Positions 11,548-20,476 of a stretch of DNA of 47,461 nucleotides are shown piece after piece (positions within the stretch are counted from its first letter, which is position 1; every line of letters begins with the position of its first letter). The stretch covers positions 1 to 47,461 of the forward strand of contig CALWRH010000015.1 in NCBI GenBank assembly GCA_944383895.1. The letters are read 5' to 3'. Source of the stretch: an uncultured Christensenellaceae bacterium. Lineage in GTDB: Bacteria; Bacillota; Clostridia; Christensenellales; UBA3700. A model generated the notes under the pieces. The model was not told where the DNA came from. It saw nothing but the letters and a program-made list of their open reading frames with translations, and searched no databases. The position numbers were made by a program, and so were the translations under genes.

Positions 11548-12429
11548 ATGATATTTTTCAGGGATCCGACTTCGGATAGCGGGCAAGGGATGGAAATAAT
11601 CGACAGCAAAAAAATGAAGACGTACACCGTCAGAAAAAGGACGTTTGTGGCTGTGCTTGCAGTAGTGCTGAGCATAGTCGCTTTGTGCTTTGTCAAGCTC
11701 GAACCCGCCGTTCCTCTCATATCTATACCGATAATCATCGCGGCGGCTTTCGTCGTTGACAAAGTGCTCATACTGATAAGACCCGACGTATACGGCAAAG
11801 ATATGTTAAAACGCGGCAGATCTCCTATCATAGCAACGTGTACCGTCGTTTCTGTATTCACCGCCATATGTCTTCTGTCGGGCATAGTAGGATATCAGCT
11901 CGCTTTGTATACAGCGGCAAACGCCAACGTCGTCGGCACTTACGACAATATAGACGACGCCGTGGACTTTCTTCAGACCAGCGGGCTCTCCGACAAGTAC
12001 GAGATAACCGTCAGGATGACGGGCAGTAACAAAAATGAGTTCAGGATAACCGCGGACTTCGTGCCACTGTCGGGCGAGTGTGACGAGTCGGATTTCAAAA
12101 ATTATAAGTATTACGAAGTGAACGACAACGTCGTAACGGTAACGATAAGGGCATACAATATCGAATATAAAGGCGAGAAGATCTCTTATTATGTACTCAA
12201 TGAAAAGCATCTCAACGCCAAGATAGAGCTGACAGAAACAGGTGTGCAGGTCGTGGACTACGGCAACGCGTTCGGCGTGGCGATAGGCGCGGCGTTCGGA
12301 GCGGCAGCGCAGATAGCGATACTCGTTATCGTATATGTCGTCGGTATAATCGCCGCGATCGTGCCGTCGGAAATATATTTTGAAAGGCTTGTTTCAAACG
12401 AAATCAAAAACGCGGCACAGAACGGATAA
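11548..12429 (+). CDS. Four-helix membrane protein, unknown function
   Basis: A 293-residue protein I do not recognise. Two hydrophobic segments lie near residues 33-53 and 55-77, a third near 96-120, and a fourth near 238-268. The region at about 125-232 between the third and fourth is soluble, probably extracellular, and rich in beta-type sequence (ITVRMTGSNKNEFRITADF). The start is uncertain. A TATTAT -10 box (11538-11543) with TTGCGC 17 bases upstream predicts a transcript start at about 11549. This would leave the first ATG (11548) at or outside the 5' end, and would favour the ATG at 11590 (residue 15). The gene is flanked by GNAT genes on the opposite strand and ends at a bidirectional terminator. 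Confidence 0.7.
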   Translation: MIFFRDPTSDSGQGMEIIDSKKMKTYTVRKRTFVAVLAVVLSIVALCFVKLEPAVPLISIPIIIAAAFVVDKVLILIRPDVYGKDMLKRGRSPIIATCTVVSVFTAICLLSGIVGYQLALYTAANANVVGTYDNIDDAVDFLQTSGLSDKYEITVRMTGSNKNEFRITADFVPLSGECDESDFKNYKYYEVNDNVVTVTIRAYNIEYKGEKISYYVLNEKHLNAKIELTETGVQVVDYGNAFGVAIGAAFGAAAQIAILVIVYVVGIIAAIVPSEIYFERLVSNEIKNAAQNG

Positions 12430-12451
12430 ATTATTATCTCTGAAATAAAAC

Positions 12452-12474
12452 AAAGCAGGGCTTGCGCCTGCTTT
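12452..12474. terminator. Bidirectional terminator between convergent genes
   Basis: AAAGCAGG pairs with CCTGCTTT around a GCTTGCG loop. T-rich sequence follows on both strands, serving the membrane protein gene (plus) and the GNAT gene (minus). Confidence 0.8.
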
Positions 12475-12509
12475 TTCTGTTTTATTGTCTTATAATACCT
12501 TACGAACCG

Positions 12510-13097
12510 TCAATCCGTCTTTTTCAATGCGGGTCTTTTCATGCAATAATGCGTATAGCCGTGAAAAGGCGCGCTTTCGAGGAGTTCGAAACCGAGATGT
12601 TTATAAAGAGCGACGTTTTCTTGTGTATGCGTTTCGAGATAGACGGGCATATCTCCGCACAGCTCATCGATAGCCTTGCGCAGCAGTCCTTTGCCGCGGG
12701 CAGAACTTGCTACGCCGATATTTTTTATATAGCAATCCGTTTCGGGGTTGTAATATTTGCCTGCAAAACCTTGCGCAAAAGAAACGTATTCTTTGAGAAG
12801 GGCTCTGCTGTGCGCGTCTGACAGTTTCATAGCCTCGAACATAAAGCGAGGATCGGCGAGAAGAAGAGCAAAGTCGCGGTCTTTGTCGCCGGGGCGTTTT
12901 ACGCTTGCGATCACCTCGAAGTTTTCGTCGACGTAAGTATAGTCGAGCGCGCAGAAGACTTCGCATCTGAAAAGCAACTCTCTGCCTTTTGCAAGACGCT
13001 TTTCATCAAAGAAAAGGCGGTACGGCGTATAGTCGCAGAAAATTTCCGCAAAAGCCGCGCTTGTTTTTTTGAGTTCGTCTTTGTTTATTTTTCTCAT
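12510..13097 (-). CDS. GNAT family N-acetyltransferase
   Basis: The 195-residue protein carries the GNAT fold in its C-terminal half. The acetyl-CoA pyrophosphate loop is ASSARGKGLLRKA (about 129-141), followed by the beta strand MPVYLETHTQENVALYKHLGFELL, which is the classic motif B and end of the fold. The N-terminal half (VKRPGDKDRDFALLLADPRF) matches the type of GNAT found widely in Clostridia. The substrate is unknown. There is no ribosome binding site, and a promoter places the transcript start on the A of the ATG, so the mRNA is probably leaderless. A frameshifted paralogue lies 1.1 kb away on the same strand. Confidence 0.85.
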   Translation of the reverse strand: MRKINKDELKKTSAAFAEIFCDYTPYRLFFDEKRLAKGRELLFRCEVFCALDYTYVDENFEVIASVKRPGDKDRDFALLLADPRFMFEAMKLSDAHSRALLKEYVSFAQGFAGKYYNPETDCYIKNIGVASSARGKGLLRKAIDELCGDMPVYLETHTQENVALYKHLGFELLESAPFHGYTHYCMKRPALKKTD

Positions 13098-13103
13098 AAC
13101 TCT

Positions 13104-13132
13104 ATCATATCACAAAAACATCTGTTTGGCAA
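13104..13132 (-). promoter_or_regulatory. Promoter predicting a leaderless GNAT mRNA
   Basis: On the minus strand TTGCCA (13127-13132), 17 bases, TATGAT (13104-13109). Six bases separate the -10 box from the ATG, so the start site should coincide with the start codon. Confidence 0.65.
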
Positions 13133-13204
13133 AAGCAATAAAGCTTTGGTAAAGAACAGACCGTATATATAAACCTGACAATGCTAAGGCATTTTATCGC
13201 AAAT

Positions 13205-13233
13205 AAAAAAGCAGGGATGATCCCTGCTTTTTT
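13205..13233 (-). terminator. Terminator of the ROK kinase unit
   Basis: A near-perfect hairpin with GCAGGGA/TCCCTGC arms and A and T runs on its flanks. It lies 15 bases after the kinase gene and could also work on the plus strand. Confidence 0.85.
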
Positions 13234-13247
13234 CGTATTCTTAAGGA

Positions 13248-14192
13248 TTACAGAAGAAGTGCCGCCGCGCCGAGTATGCCTGCGTCGTTCTGCAGGGACG
13301 CGATCTTTACTTCTACGCGAGGATTGAATTTCGTGCCGAAAGATTTTTCGTCCATCATCTTCTGAAGCGGTACGGTAAGGCGATCTCTCTCTTTGGATAT
13401 CGCGCCTCCGAGCAGAATTACGTCGGGGCGGAAGATATTGGCGAGGTTGACGAGTCCTTCTCCGATATAATTTATGTATGTGTCTACTACCTGCTGAGCG
13501 GTTTTGTCGCCGCGTTTTGCCGCTACGAAAGCCGTCATGCCGCTGACTTTGCCTTCTTTTGCCGCCTCTTCGTGCATAAGAGAAGAGGAGTCTTTTTCCA
13601 TTGCCGCTTTGGTCTGACGGATAAGCGCGCTGACGGATGCGTAAGCCTCCCAGCAGCCGCGTCTGCCGCAGTTGCATTTTTCTCCGTCGACGACGATGAC
13701 CATGTGTCCCGGTTCTGCGCCTGCGCACTCTCTGCCTTCGAACAGTTTGCCGTTTATGATAAAGCCGCCGCCTACGCCTGTGCCGAGAGTTACGAATACG
13801 ACGTCGTTATAGCCCTTGCCCGCGCCGAAGACCTGTTCTCCGAGAGCGGCGCAGTTGGCGTCGTTGTTTATTCTGATAGGAACGTTGAAATAACGCTTGA
13901 GCTCGTCTACAACGGGTACGTTTTCGAGCGCGATGTTGTTGCTGTAACGTATCACGCCGCGGGCAGAATCTACCGCGCCCGGCTGACCTATGCCGATACC
14001 TTCTATGTCGGACAGGGTCACGCCTCCTTCCTTCATCGTGCCGTCGATGACTTTGCGTATGTCTTCGCTTATGCTGTAATCTTTGTCGTAGACGTTGGTG
14101 GGGACGGTGTATCTTGCGACTATCTTGCCGTCTTTGGATACAAGACCTCCTTTAATGCTCATGCCTCCTACGTCGACACCTATGTAATACAT
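13248..14192 (-). CDS. ROK family glucokinase
   Basis: A 314-residue ROK kinase, most likely phosphorylating glucose with ATP. The N-terminal phosphate loop is VDVGGMSIKGG (6-16) and the catalytic Asp is D111 in RINNDANCAALGE. The GTGVGGG loop is at 137-143. The zinc site is built from H163 (EPGH) and Cys173, Cys175 and Cys180 in CNCGRRGC. Both parts match glucokinases of Bacillota. The start follows AAAGGAGA. The gene lies 38 bases behind the DUF6320-like gene and is probably cotranscribed with it. It supplies glucose-6-phosphate to a glycolytic pathway that also has two phosphofructokinases in this window. A related sugar such as N-acetylmannosamine cannot be excluded. Confidence 0.9.
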   Translation of the reverse strand: MYYIGVDVGGMSIKGGLVSKDGKIVARYTVPTNVYDKDYSISEDIRKVIDGTMKEGGVTLSDIEGIGIGQPGAVDSARGVIRYSNNIALENVPVVDELKRYFNVPIRINNDANCAALGEQVFGAGKGYNDVVFVTLGTGVGGGFIINGKLFEGRECAGAEPGHMVIVVDGEKCNCGRRGCWEAYASVSALIRQTKAAMEKDSSSLMHEEAAKEGKVSGMTAFVAAKRGDKTAQQVVDTYINYIGEGLVNLANIFRPDVILLGGAISKERDRLTVPLQKMMDEKSFGTKFNPRVEVKIASLQNDAGILGAAALLL

Positions 14193-14230
14193 ATTATTTA
14201 TCTCCTTTGAGAGTATTGTTTATAATAACG

Positions 14231-14923
14231 TTACCAATGAAGGCGACGTTCCATTTCAGCGAGAATTTCTTTGCGCGCGAAGATTATCACGCAGGCAATG
14301 ACGACCGCGCAGAAACCTGCGCAGATCGCGCTTGCGAGTACCTGATGCACAAGTCCGAACGCAAACAGTATTATTGGTACGAAACCTATCAGGGACAGAA
14401 AAAGGGTATCGTACAGAAGAGCCTTGTTTCTGCGTACCACTGCGCAGGATATAATACCGAGCGTGAGCACGGATATCATGATGATAAGCGGCAGGGCAAG
14501 GTCGAGCAGCCAATAGGTATCAGTCATTATATTGTCGAATACGACCTGAGCAAGCCACAGTATCAGAGATATCATGACTATCTGCCAGAAAGCTTTTATC
14601 CATGCGCTGTTATTGCTCATCACGGTATTTCTCATGGTCAGAAATCCGTACAGCAGCACCGCGCCTACCATGAGGAACCATTTGGTGGGCTGATGAAGTC
14701 CGAGATTTACCGCGAGAGAGGCGACGAATATGACAAAGCTTGCCGCCAAGTAAATGTTTGTCGCGGTAAAATGCGTGTGATGTCTGCGCTCCGCGCGCGC
14801 CGTTTTGGGCGGGAACGCAGGGGAGAGGTCCTCTTTGTCGTCCTCGGCAGTCAGCAGTTCGTGACACAGAGGGCAGATATGCGTTTTGCAGTCAACTTCT
14901 ACGTTACAGAATTTGCATCGCAT
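14231..14923 (-). CDS. DUF6320-like zinc-ribbon membrane protein
   Basis: A 230-residue protein with an N-terminal zinc ribbon (CKFC at 3-6 and CPLC at 17-20), a charged linker to about residue 55, and six hydrophobic segments to the C-terminus. The layout matches the family I know as DUF6320, usually found beside a condensation-type alcohol acyltransferase, as here. No catalytic function is established. It starts inside the last 20 bases of the acyltransferase gene, in another frame. GGAGG sits upstream, so translation is probably coupled. The two proteins may act together at the membrane. The family name comes from memory of this gene pair and should be tested. Confidence 0.7.
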   Translation of the reverse strand: MRCKFCNVEVDCKTHICPLCHELLTAEDDKEDLSPAFPPKTARAERRHHTHFTATNIYLAASFVIFVASLAVNLGLHQPTKWFLMVGAVLLYGFLTMRNTVMSNNSAWIKAFWQIVMISLILWLAQVVFDNIMTDTYWLLDLALPLIIMISVLTLGIISCAVVRRNKALLYDTLFLSLIGFVPIILFAFGLVHQVLASAICAGFCAVVIACVIIFARKEILAEMERRLHW

Positions 14924-16220
14924 CGTCGTCCACCTCCCAGAAATTAGATGTTACCTTGAGATCTATGCCAAAATCGGTGAGATAGCGCGCAAAGCGTTTT
15001 TCTATCTCCGTGTCGGTTATCGTCCTTGTAAAGTTTATACACATGGTGTCGTATGCCGTTGCCGCGGTAATGGTTACGGGGCAGGCGTTGTTTGCCGTAA
15101 TGCCGAATCCCATGTCCTTGATATAAGGTCTGAAACTCTCGGGCAGAGATACCACGCCTACGCTCGAGAAAGTCGCTGTCTTCTTGTTCTTGCCGAAGAA
15201 CAGATTTGAAATTTTGAAGATGACGCGCTTGAGGAAAAGAGGCAGCATGCGCATAGGCAGAAATTTTTCTGCATAGACGGTCGTGGATATTTTGTCGGAC
15301 AGCACTTCTTTGCGCGTGTCGCGTTTCAGACACTCGTGTATAGTCTGCGTGAGCGACTCGAGCGTCATGTCGTCGCTTGCCGTTACGCCGATACGCGAGA
15401 AAAGAGAAAAGTTTCTTAGCGTTACGGAAGAGAAGATCTTTCTCAGGTTAATAGGCACGAAAAGCTGTATGTCCTGTGGCGGCAGATTGCGCGGCTTGAT
15501 CTTGGTTTCGTAAACGCTGAGCATGAACAGCGCGCCTATCATTTCGGTAACCGTGCAGTTGTGCTCGCGGCAGACGTTGACGAACTGCTTTGCGGGGGTG
15601 TACATATTGATGACGCCCTTGCCCGCGTTCTCAAAGCGTATGCCGTCTATGCGGTAAGATTTTTTGCCCTTGAGAGAGCTGATAGTCAGATCTTTTATCT
15701 TCTTCTTTTTGTAGTTGGTCAGAAAACTGTCTTCGTATTCGCGCGGATTGACGGGCGAGCCTACGGTCAGGACTTTCTGCTCTCCGTCAACGGGATAGCC
15801 TTTGAGCGTGAAGTAAGTGAAGAGCAGGCTCTTTATGAATTCAGCCGCTCCCGTGCCGTCCGTGACTGCATGGAAGAAGTCGGCAAATATCACGTTTCTG
15901 AAAACGCTTATCCTGAAACAGAACCCGCCGCAGTTGGAAGAGGTTATCTTTTTCATTACCACGGGGTCGGCGTCGTAAACCTTCGGCTTGCCGCCGTGTT
16001 CTTCGAAATAGAACCAGAAGACGCCGCGTTTGAGCATTACGTTCATGGAAGGAAAGCGTCTTATCGTTATTTCGAGAGCGCGTTGCAGGACCATTTTATC
16101 GACGTCCTCGTTAAGGCGCACGAAAATGTTGAACAAGTTCTGATTCTGCTTGTCCGCCATCATTGGGAATATTTTCGCGCTGTTATCGAGGCGCAGCCAT
16201 TTTACCGATTTTTCAGACAT
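14904..16220 (-). CDS. Condensation-domain-like acyltransferase
   Basis: A 438-residue protein of the chloramphenicol acetyltransferase/condensation superfamily, similar to alcohol acetyltransferases and PapA-type enzymes. The active-site histidine motif appears as FFHAVTDGTGAAEF (about 118-131), a good HxxxDG. The second structural motif (VPINLRKIF) is near 275. Such enzymes transfer acyl groups to alcohols or amines, but the substrate here is unknown. The start has no ribosome binding site. A TATACT -10 box ends six bases before the ATG, so the mRNA may be leaderless. The gene is followed by the overlapping DUF6320-like gene and the ROK kinase. Cell-envelope lipid or glycolipid acylation is possible but speculative. 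Confidence 0.8.
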   Translation of the reverse strand: MSEKSVKWLRLDNSAKIFPMMADKQNQNLFNIFVRLNEDVDKMVLQRALEITIRRFPSMNVMLKRGVFWFYFEEHGGKPKVYDADPVVMKKITSSNCGGFCFRISVFRNVIFADFFHAVTDGTGAAEFIKSLLFTYFTLKGYPVDGEQKVLTVGSPVNPREYEDSFLTNYKKKKIKDLTISSLKGKKSYRIDGIRFENAGKGVINMYTPAKQFVNVCREHNCTVTEMIGALFMLSVYETKIKPRNLPPQDIQLFVPINLRKIFSSVTLRNFSLFSRIGVTASDDMTLESLTQTIHECLKRDTRKEVLSDKISTTVYAEKFLPMRMLPLFLKRVIFKISNLFFGKNKKTATFSSVGVVSLPESFRPYIKDMGFGITANNACPVTITAATAYDTMCINFTRTITDTEIEKRFARYLTDFGIDLKVTSNFWEVDDDAMQIL

Positions 16221-16226
16221 ATCTAA

Positions 16227-16255
16227 AGTATATCATAATCGCGCCGATAAATGAA
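16227..16255 (-). promoter_or_regulatory. Promoter of the acyltransferase unit
   Basis: On the minus strand TATACT (16227-16232) ends six bases from the ATG. The -35 at 17 bases is poor (TTCATT). It predicts a start on or next to the A of the ATG at 16220. Confidence 0.45.
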
Positions 16256-16394
16256 TAAAAAAGAATAAATTTATCGCGTTTGTAAAAATTTGTGATTTTA
16301 TCATATAAATAACCGCTTTAACGGCAAAGCTTTGCGTTTTTCGCAAATACTCGCCGCGCGTAATCCGTTGAGGATAAAACGCATAAGCTTTATT

Positions 16395-16655
16395 ATGCAG
16401 ATATACGAATACATATCATGTTATTTTGTCGGGTTCGCGCTCTCTTTGCTGCTCTTGTATATTTCGGGCGTAAAAAAGAAGGCAGCCTTTTATTTCTATG
16501 CCGTCAATTCGGTAGCGGGGTTTATATCGTCCGTCGCGTTTGTCGCGTTCGAACAAGCAGACCCGGTGTTCTTGTTGTCGGGAGGCTTGTTCGGCATAAC
16601 GGGGCAGGGGTTGCTCTGCGTCTTAAGACTTATCGCAAAAATATTGCAGCTTTAG
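16395..16655 (+). CDS. BofA-like small membrane protein
   Basis: An 86-residue protein made almost wholly of three hydrophobic segments. Its C-terminal part, GGLFGITGQGLLCVLRLIAKIL, resembles the glycine-spaced end of BofA, which in Bacillus inhibits processing of pro-sigma-K. The length fits (B. subtilis BofA is about 87 residues). A YyaC homologue lies 1 kb away. There is no clear ribosome binding site. The open frame extends upstream to 16332, but the hydrophobic domain begins at the chosen Met. Any short polytopic protein could show this much similarity, so the assignment is tentative. Confidence 0.4.
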   Translation: MQIYEYISCYFVGFALSLLLLYISGVKKKAAFYFYAVNSVAGFISSVAFVAFEQADPVFLLSGGLFGITGQGLLCVLRLIAKILQL

Positions 16656-16711
16656 GGTAGAATTTTTGTCGTTGTTGCAGGGGTAGAAGTAAACCGCTTA
16701 AGAAATAAGAT

Positions 16712-16739
16712 AAAAAAACGGACGGCAAACGCCGTCCGC
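16712..16739 (-). terminator. Terminator of the cvpA gene
   Basis: On the minus strand GGACGGC pairs with GCCGTCC, followed by GTTTTTTT. It lies about 20 bases after the stop codon. Confidence 0.85.
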
Positions 16740-16759
16740 AGTTGACTTGTGATATAAGA

Positions 16760-17320
16760 TTACTGAGCGAGGATCTGTTTTACGAGGTCCACGACTTTAG
16801 TGATCAGATTGTTCTCCACGATGAATTTGCCTATCGGATCGGTTTCTTTTGCGTTTTCCACAAAGAAGTTGACTTCGGTAAATGTCGGAGCGAGAGTCAC
16901 CACGATATAAGCTACTACCATGGCAATGAACGCGCCTTTGACTATACCGAGCAGACCGCCCGTAAATCTGCTGAGGCCTCCGGGCAGACGACGCAGGAAC
17001 AGTCTTTTGATAAGTCCGATCACGATAGCGAGAACTATCCATATTACAATAAAGCATGCCGCATAAAGAACGGTTTGCTGCACGTTTGCGTCTGCAATAA
17101 AGCTGTTCAGCTGGTCTGCAACGAGCGGCTGTACGAAACCGACTGCGAAAGCCGCACCGAAAATCACGCCCGCCATCTTGATAAGACCGAGCAATTCTAC
17201 CCCGAAACCTTTTACAAGACCAGCGATAAAGCCGAGCAGCACGAAAGCAAGCAGGACTATCGTGATATAGGATATAGGCAACGGCGGCAACATGCTGCCG
17301 AGATCTACACAGAGTATCAT
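16760..17320 (-). CDS. cvpA: CvpA family membrane protein
   Basis: A 186-residue protein with four hydrophobic segments and the CvpA pattern: an N-terminal GFIAGLVKGFGVELLGLIKMAGV region, then a conserved central stretch (RRLPGGLSRFTGGLLGIVKG). CvpA proteins were first linked to colicin V production and are now tied to envelope homeostasis, but the biochemical role is unknown. The start at 17320 is chosen for its GGAGGGTG site. An upstream extension to 17464 would run through the promoter. A 109-nt leader separates the promoter from the gene. Confidence 0.85.
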   Translation of the reverse strand: MILCVDLGSMLPPLPISYITIVLLAFVLLGFIAGLVKGFGVELLGLIKMAGVIFGAAFAVGFVQPLVADQLNSFIADANVQQTVLYAACFIVIWIVLAIVIGLIKRLFLRRLPGGLSRFTGGLLGIVKGAFIAMVVAYIVVTLAPTFTEVNFFVENAKETDPIGKFIVENNLITKVVDLVKQILAQ

Positions 17321-17435
17321 AATATCTTCACCCTCCGTTAATAGTGTACGTTTCCGCGCTGTTTTATTGTATGCGCAAGCGAGGAAAAATACAATTACAG
17401 TATCACCGAGAGATATAACTTTCGGCTCTAATATT

Positions 17436-17464
17436 ACTTTATCAAAGTTTTGCCGATATGTCAA
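17436..17464 (-). promoter_or_regulatory. cvpA promoter
   Basis: On the minus strand TTGACA (17459-17464), 17 bases, TAAAGT (17436-17441). Confidence 0.65.
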
Positions 17465-17648
17465 GGCTTAAAACAAAATTAATAGTTAAGTCCTAAGAAA
17501 AAATCGTAAGTAAGCGACAAGGGGAGAGCAGCTATCGGACAAATGTTGATAAGATGAAAGAAAGCATGTGAAAAGTGCGGTATTTGACGAAAAAGCGACA
17601 GGTTTGCAAAGGCAGAATAAAAATTCGCAACGGGTCAATACTCGATGT

Positions 17649-18092
17649 ATGGAAAAAAGAAAAGTCGTATTTGTTTGTATCGGTACGCCGAGGATAGTAG
17701 GGGACAGCCTCGGTCCTCTTGTGGGTGACGAACTCAGAAAACGCAACGTAAGCGCGTATGTCTACGGTACGCTCAGACGTCCTATAACCGCGCTTAACCT
17801 ACACGGGTACAAAAAAATGCTTAGCACATATCATCGAGGAGATCTGATCGTGGCAATAGATGCGACTATGGGAAATCTCGAAGACGTGGGCAAACTCAAA
17901 GTCGTAGAAGGCGGTCTGCGCCCTGCGGGAGCGTTCAGAAAAAATTCTGCAAAGCTCGGCGATATAGGTATTATGGCGATCGTAGGAGAGAGGGACGGGG
18001 ATATGCTTTTACAGCTCAAAACCGCCGACCCGTCTTTTGTTCAGAAACTTGCCGACGACGTGGTAAATCTTGTCGGATCGGTGAAATATTAA
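17649..18092 (+). CDS. yyaC: YyaC-type spore protease-like protein
   Basis: A 147-residue protein of the DUF1256/YyaC family, related to the germination protease Gpr that degrades small acid-soluble spore proteins. Diagnostic stretches are CIGTPRIVGDSLGPLVG (11-27), VYGTLRRPITALNL and IVAIDATMGNLEDVG, and the EGGLRPAGAF segment. The family is confined to spore-forming lineages, so it suggests sporulation ancestry. The start is taken at Met17649, where family similarity begins. It lacks a ribosome binding site, and an AATACT hexamer lies exactly six bases upstream, so this could be another leaderless mRNA. No sporulation-sigma promoter was found by eye. Confidence 0.85.
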   Translation: MEKRKVVFVCIGTPRIVGDSLGPLVGDELRKRNVSAYVYGTLRRPITALNLHGYKKMLSTYHRGDLIVAIDATMGNLEDVGKLKVVEGGLRPAGAFRKNSAKLGDIGIMAIVGERDGDMLLQLKTADPSFVQKLADDVVNLVGSVKY

Positions 18093-18136
18093 CGTTTTTT
18101 TAATCTCCATTTTACAAGATGATTACCTAATAGTTG

Positions 18137-18165
18137 TTGACTATTCGCCTTAAATAATATATTAT
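18137..18165 (+). promoter_or_regulatory. ftsH promoter
   Basis: TTGACT (18137-18142), 17 bases, TATTAT (18160-18165). The start is expected near 18172, just before the leader hairpin. Confidence 0.75.
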
Positions 18166-18175
18166 TTAGATAATC

Positions 18176-18211
18176 GACCGCGGGGAATTACCGCGGTCTA
18201 CCGTAATTTTT
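18176..18211 (+). terminator. Leader hairpin of ftsH, terminator-like
   Basis: An eight-base perfect stem GACCGCGG/CCGCGGTC (18176-18198) is followed after eight bases by TTTTT (18207-18211), then GGAGG and the ATG. It may be an attenuator, a stabilising 5' hairpin or a protein target. The gap before the T run makes efficient termination doubtful. Confidence 0.5.
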
Positions 18212-18221
18212 CGGAGGTAAA

Positions 18222-20390
18222 ATGAGTAAAAAAGCCGGAATAATCAGGACTGTAATAATCATTGTTACGATAGTCGTGCTGATCGCTCTTGTATGGATAA
18301 TTCTCGGTACGGGCAAAAAACCTGCAGAACTTCCTTACGACGGCAGCGGGGACTCCTTCGTCACGATGCTTGAAAAAGGAGAAATAGAGGCAGTCTACGT
18401 CGTCAACGGAAGCGACGCGTATATTTTGAAGAAAAACTCGGCGACGAGTTACGATACTTTTATAAAAAATCCTTCCAAAACGGCGGATTTTCATGTTGAA
18501 ACGGGCGGATATACCGCAATTCTGCAACTTTTCGACGATCTCAGAAACAAGCAGGAAGAGGGCGCGGACATCACTGTTCCAGAGCTTACGCTCCATTACG
18601 AAACGGGAGTCAGCTGGACTTCGATCGTCTTCCCGATAATAATGCTTCTGCTGCTCGGCGGCACGATATTCTTTATTATCAGACAGAACGCGGGCGCAAA
18701 TAAGCAGGCTATGAACTTCGGCAAGACCAAGGCGAGGATGACTATGAGCACCAACGTAAAGTTCTCTGACGTCGCTGGTGCAGAAGAAGAAAAAGAAGAA
18801 CTCAAAGAGATAGTCGACTTTCTCAAGAATCCGCAGAAATTCAGCGAGCTCGGCGCGCGTATCCCCAAGGGCGTACTTCTCGTAGGCCCTCCGGGCACGG
18901 GTAAGACGTTGTTCGCAAAAGCCGTCGCAGGCGAGAGCAACGTACCGTTTTTCTCGATAAGCGGTTCTGACTTCGTAGAAATGTTCGTAGGTACGGGCGC
19001 GGCGCGTGTCAGAGATCTTTTCGATCAGGCAAAGCGCAATATGCCCTGTATAGTGTTTATCGATGAGATAGACGCCGTCGGTCGTCAGAGAGGCGCGGGT
19101 CTCGGCGGCGGTCACGACGAGAGAGAGCAGACGCTCAACCAGCTGCTCGTGCAGATGGACGGTTTCGAGAAAAACGAGGGTATCATAATCATGGCGGCGA
19201 CCAACCGTGCGGATATACTCGACCCCGCATTGTTAAGACCGGGCAGATTCGACCGTCAGATATACGTCAACATCCCCGACGTAAAGGGAAGAGAAGAAAT
19301 ATTCAAGGTCCACAGCCGCAACAAACCTCTCGCGCCGGACGTATCCTTCAAGATACTTGCGCGCATGACGAGCGGTTTCAGCGGCGCGGATATCGCCAAC
19401 CTTCTCAACGAGGCGGCTATCCTTGCGGCAAGAGCGGGCAGAAAGGTCATAGTTATGGAAGATATCTTAGAGGGTATCAATAAGGTCATAGCAGGTCCGC
19501 AGAAAAAGAGCCGCGTAGTTACCGAGAGCGACAAGAGGATCACCGCTTATCACGAGGCAGGACACGCGATAATCGCAAGACTTCTCCCCGGTTGCGACGA
19601 GGTGCAGGAAGTCAGCATAATCCCGAGAGGCGCGGCGGCAGGTTATACGCTCACGCGTCCCGACAGCGACGACAGCCACGTTACCAAGAACAAACTGCTC
19701 GACAACATCGCTATGATGCTCGGCGGCAGAGCAGCTGAACAGATCGTCATACACGACATCTCCACAGGCGCAAGCAACGATATCGAACGCGCAAGCGGCA
19801 TCGCACGCAAGATGGTCACCGAGTGGGGTATGAGCGAGCAGCTCGGCAATATGTTCCTCGGCGGCAACAAAGAAGTGTTCCTCGGCAGAGATTACGGCAC
19901 GACGCACTCTTACAGCGAAAAGCTCGGAGGCCTTATCGACAGCGAAGTCAAGCGCATCCTCGACGAGGCTTACGACCGCGCGCTCAAGCTGATCAAGGAT
20001 CACAGGAGCGTCATGGACAACATGGTCAAGGTTTTGTTTGCCAAGAATACCATTTATACCGACGAGGTAGAAATGCTGTTTGACGGCAAGAGCGCGGACG
20101 AAGTGATCAAGGCGATAGACGAAAGACAGGCAAGACACGAGACCTACCGTTACGATTACGAGCCCAAGCGCGAAGAGCAGGAGGCAAAGATAGTCAGCGC
20201 GAGCGAGTTTACGGCGGAAAAAGCAGAAAAGAAGGCTCCCTTAAAAGAGCAGGAAAAGCCCGCTGAAACCGAAGTCGAAGAATGCTCCGCAGAAACGCCC
20301 GCAGAAGTCAAACCCGTCAGAAAACCGAGAAAGACTGTCAAAAAAGACGACGTCGCAAAACCCGAAGACGGTGACGACAAAAAAGAATAA
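18222..20390 (+). CDS. ftsH: ATP-dependent zinc metalloprotease FtsH
   Basis: FtsH is a membrane-anchored AAA+ protease that degrades misfolded and regulatory membrane and soluble proteins. The 722-residue protein has two transmembrane helices (about 8-30 and 125-147) around an extracytoplasmic domain. The AAA+ module carries Walker A GPPGTGKT (225-232), Walker [13 protein letters not shown], and an SRH arginine-finger region with RPGRFDRQ. The M41 peptidase has HEAGH at 444-448. A charged Lys/Glu-rich tail of about 80 residues is typical. The start follows TCGGAGG. The gene has its own promoter and terminator. Confidence 0.97.
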   Translation: MSKKAGIIRTVIIIVTIVVLIALVWIILGTGKKPAELPYDGSGDSFVTMLEKGEIEAVYVVNGSDAYILKKNSATSYDTFIKNPSKTADFHVETGGYTAILQLFDDLRNKQEEGADITVPELTLHYETGVSWTSIVFPIIMLLLLGGTIFFIIRQNAGANKQAMNFGKTKARMTMSTNVKFSDVAGAEEEKEELKEIVDFLKNPQKFSELGARIPKGVLLVGPPGTGKTLFAKAVAGESNVPFFSISGSDFVEMFVGTGAARVRDLFDQAKRNMPCIVFIDEIDAVGRQRGAGLGGGHDEREQTLNQLLVQMDGFEKNEGIIIMAATNRADILDPALLRPGRFDRQIYVNIPDVKGREEIFKVHSRNKPLAPDVSFKILARMTSGFSGADIANLLNEAAILAARAGRKVIVMEDILEGINKVIAGPQKKSRVVTESDKRITAYHEAGHAIIARLLPGCDEVQEVSIIPRGAAAGYTLTRPDSDDSHVTKNKLLDNIAMMLGGRAAEQIVIHDISTGASNDIERASGIARKMVTEWGMSEQLGNMFLGGNKEVFLGRDYGTTHSYSEKLGGLIDSEVKRILDEAYDRALKLIKDHRSVMDNMVKVLFAKNTIYTDEVEMLFDGKSADEVIKAIDERQARHETYRYDYEPKREEQEAKIVSASEFTAEKAEKKAPLKEQEKPAETEVEECSAETPAEVKPVRKPRKTVKKDDVAKPEDGDDKKE

Positions 20391-20423
20391 TAAAAAGCTT
20401 TGACAGACTATCATAAGCAAGCA

Positions 20424-20456
20424 AAGCCGCCCGAAAAGGGGCGGCTTGTTGTTTTT
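20424..20456 (+). terminator. ftsH terminator
   Basis: AAGCCGCCC pairs with GGGCGGCTT, followed by GTTGTTTTT. Confidence 0.85.
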
Positions 20457-20476
20457 CAAAGTTTCATAAAAAATTA

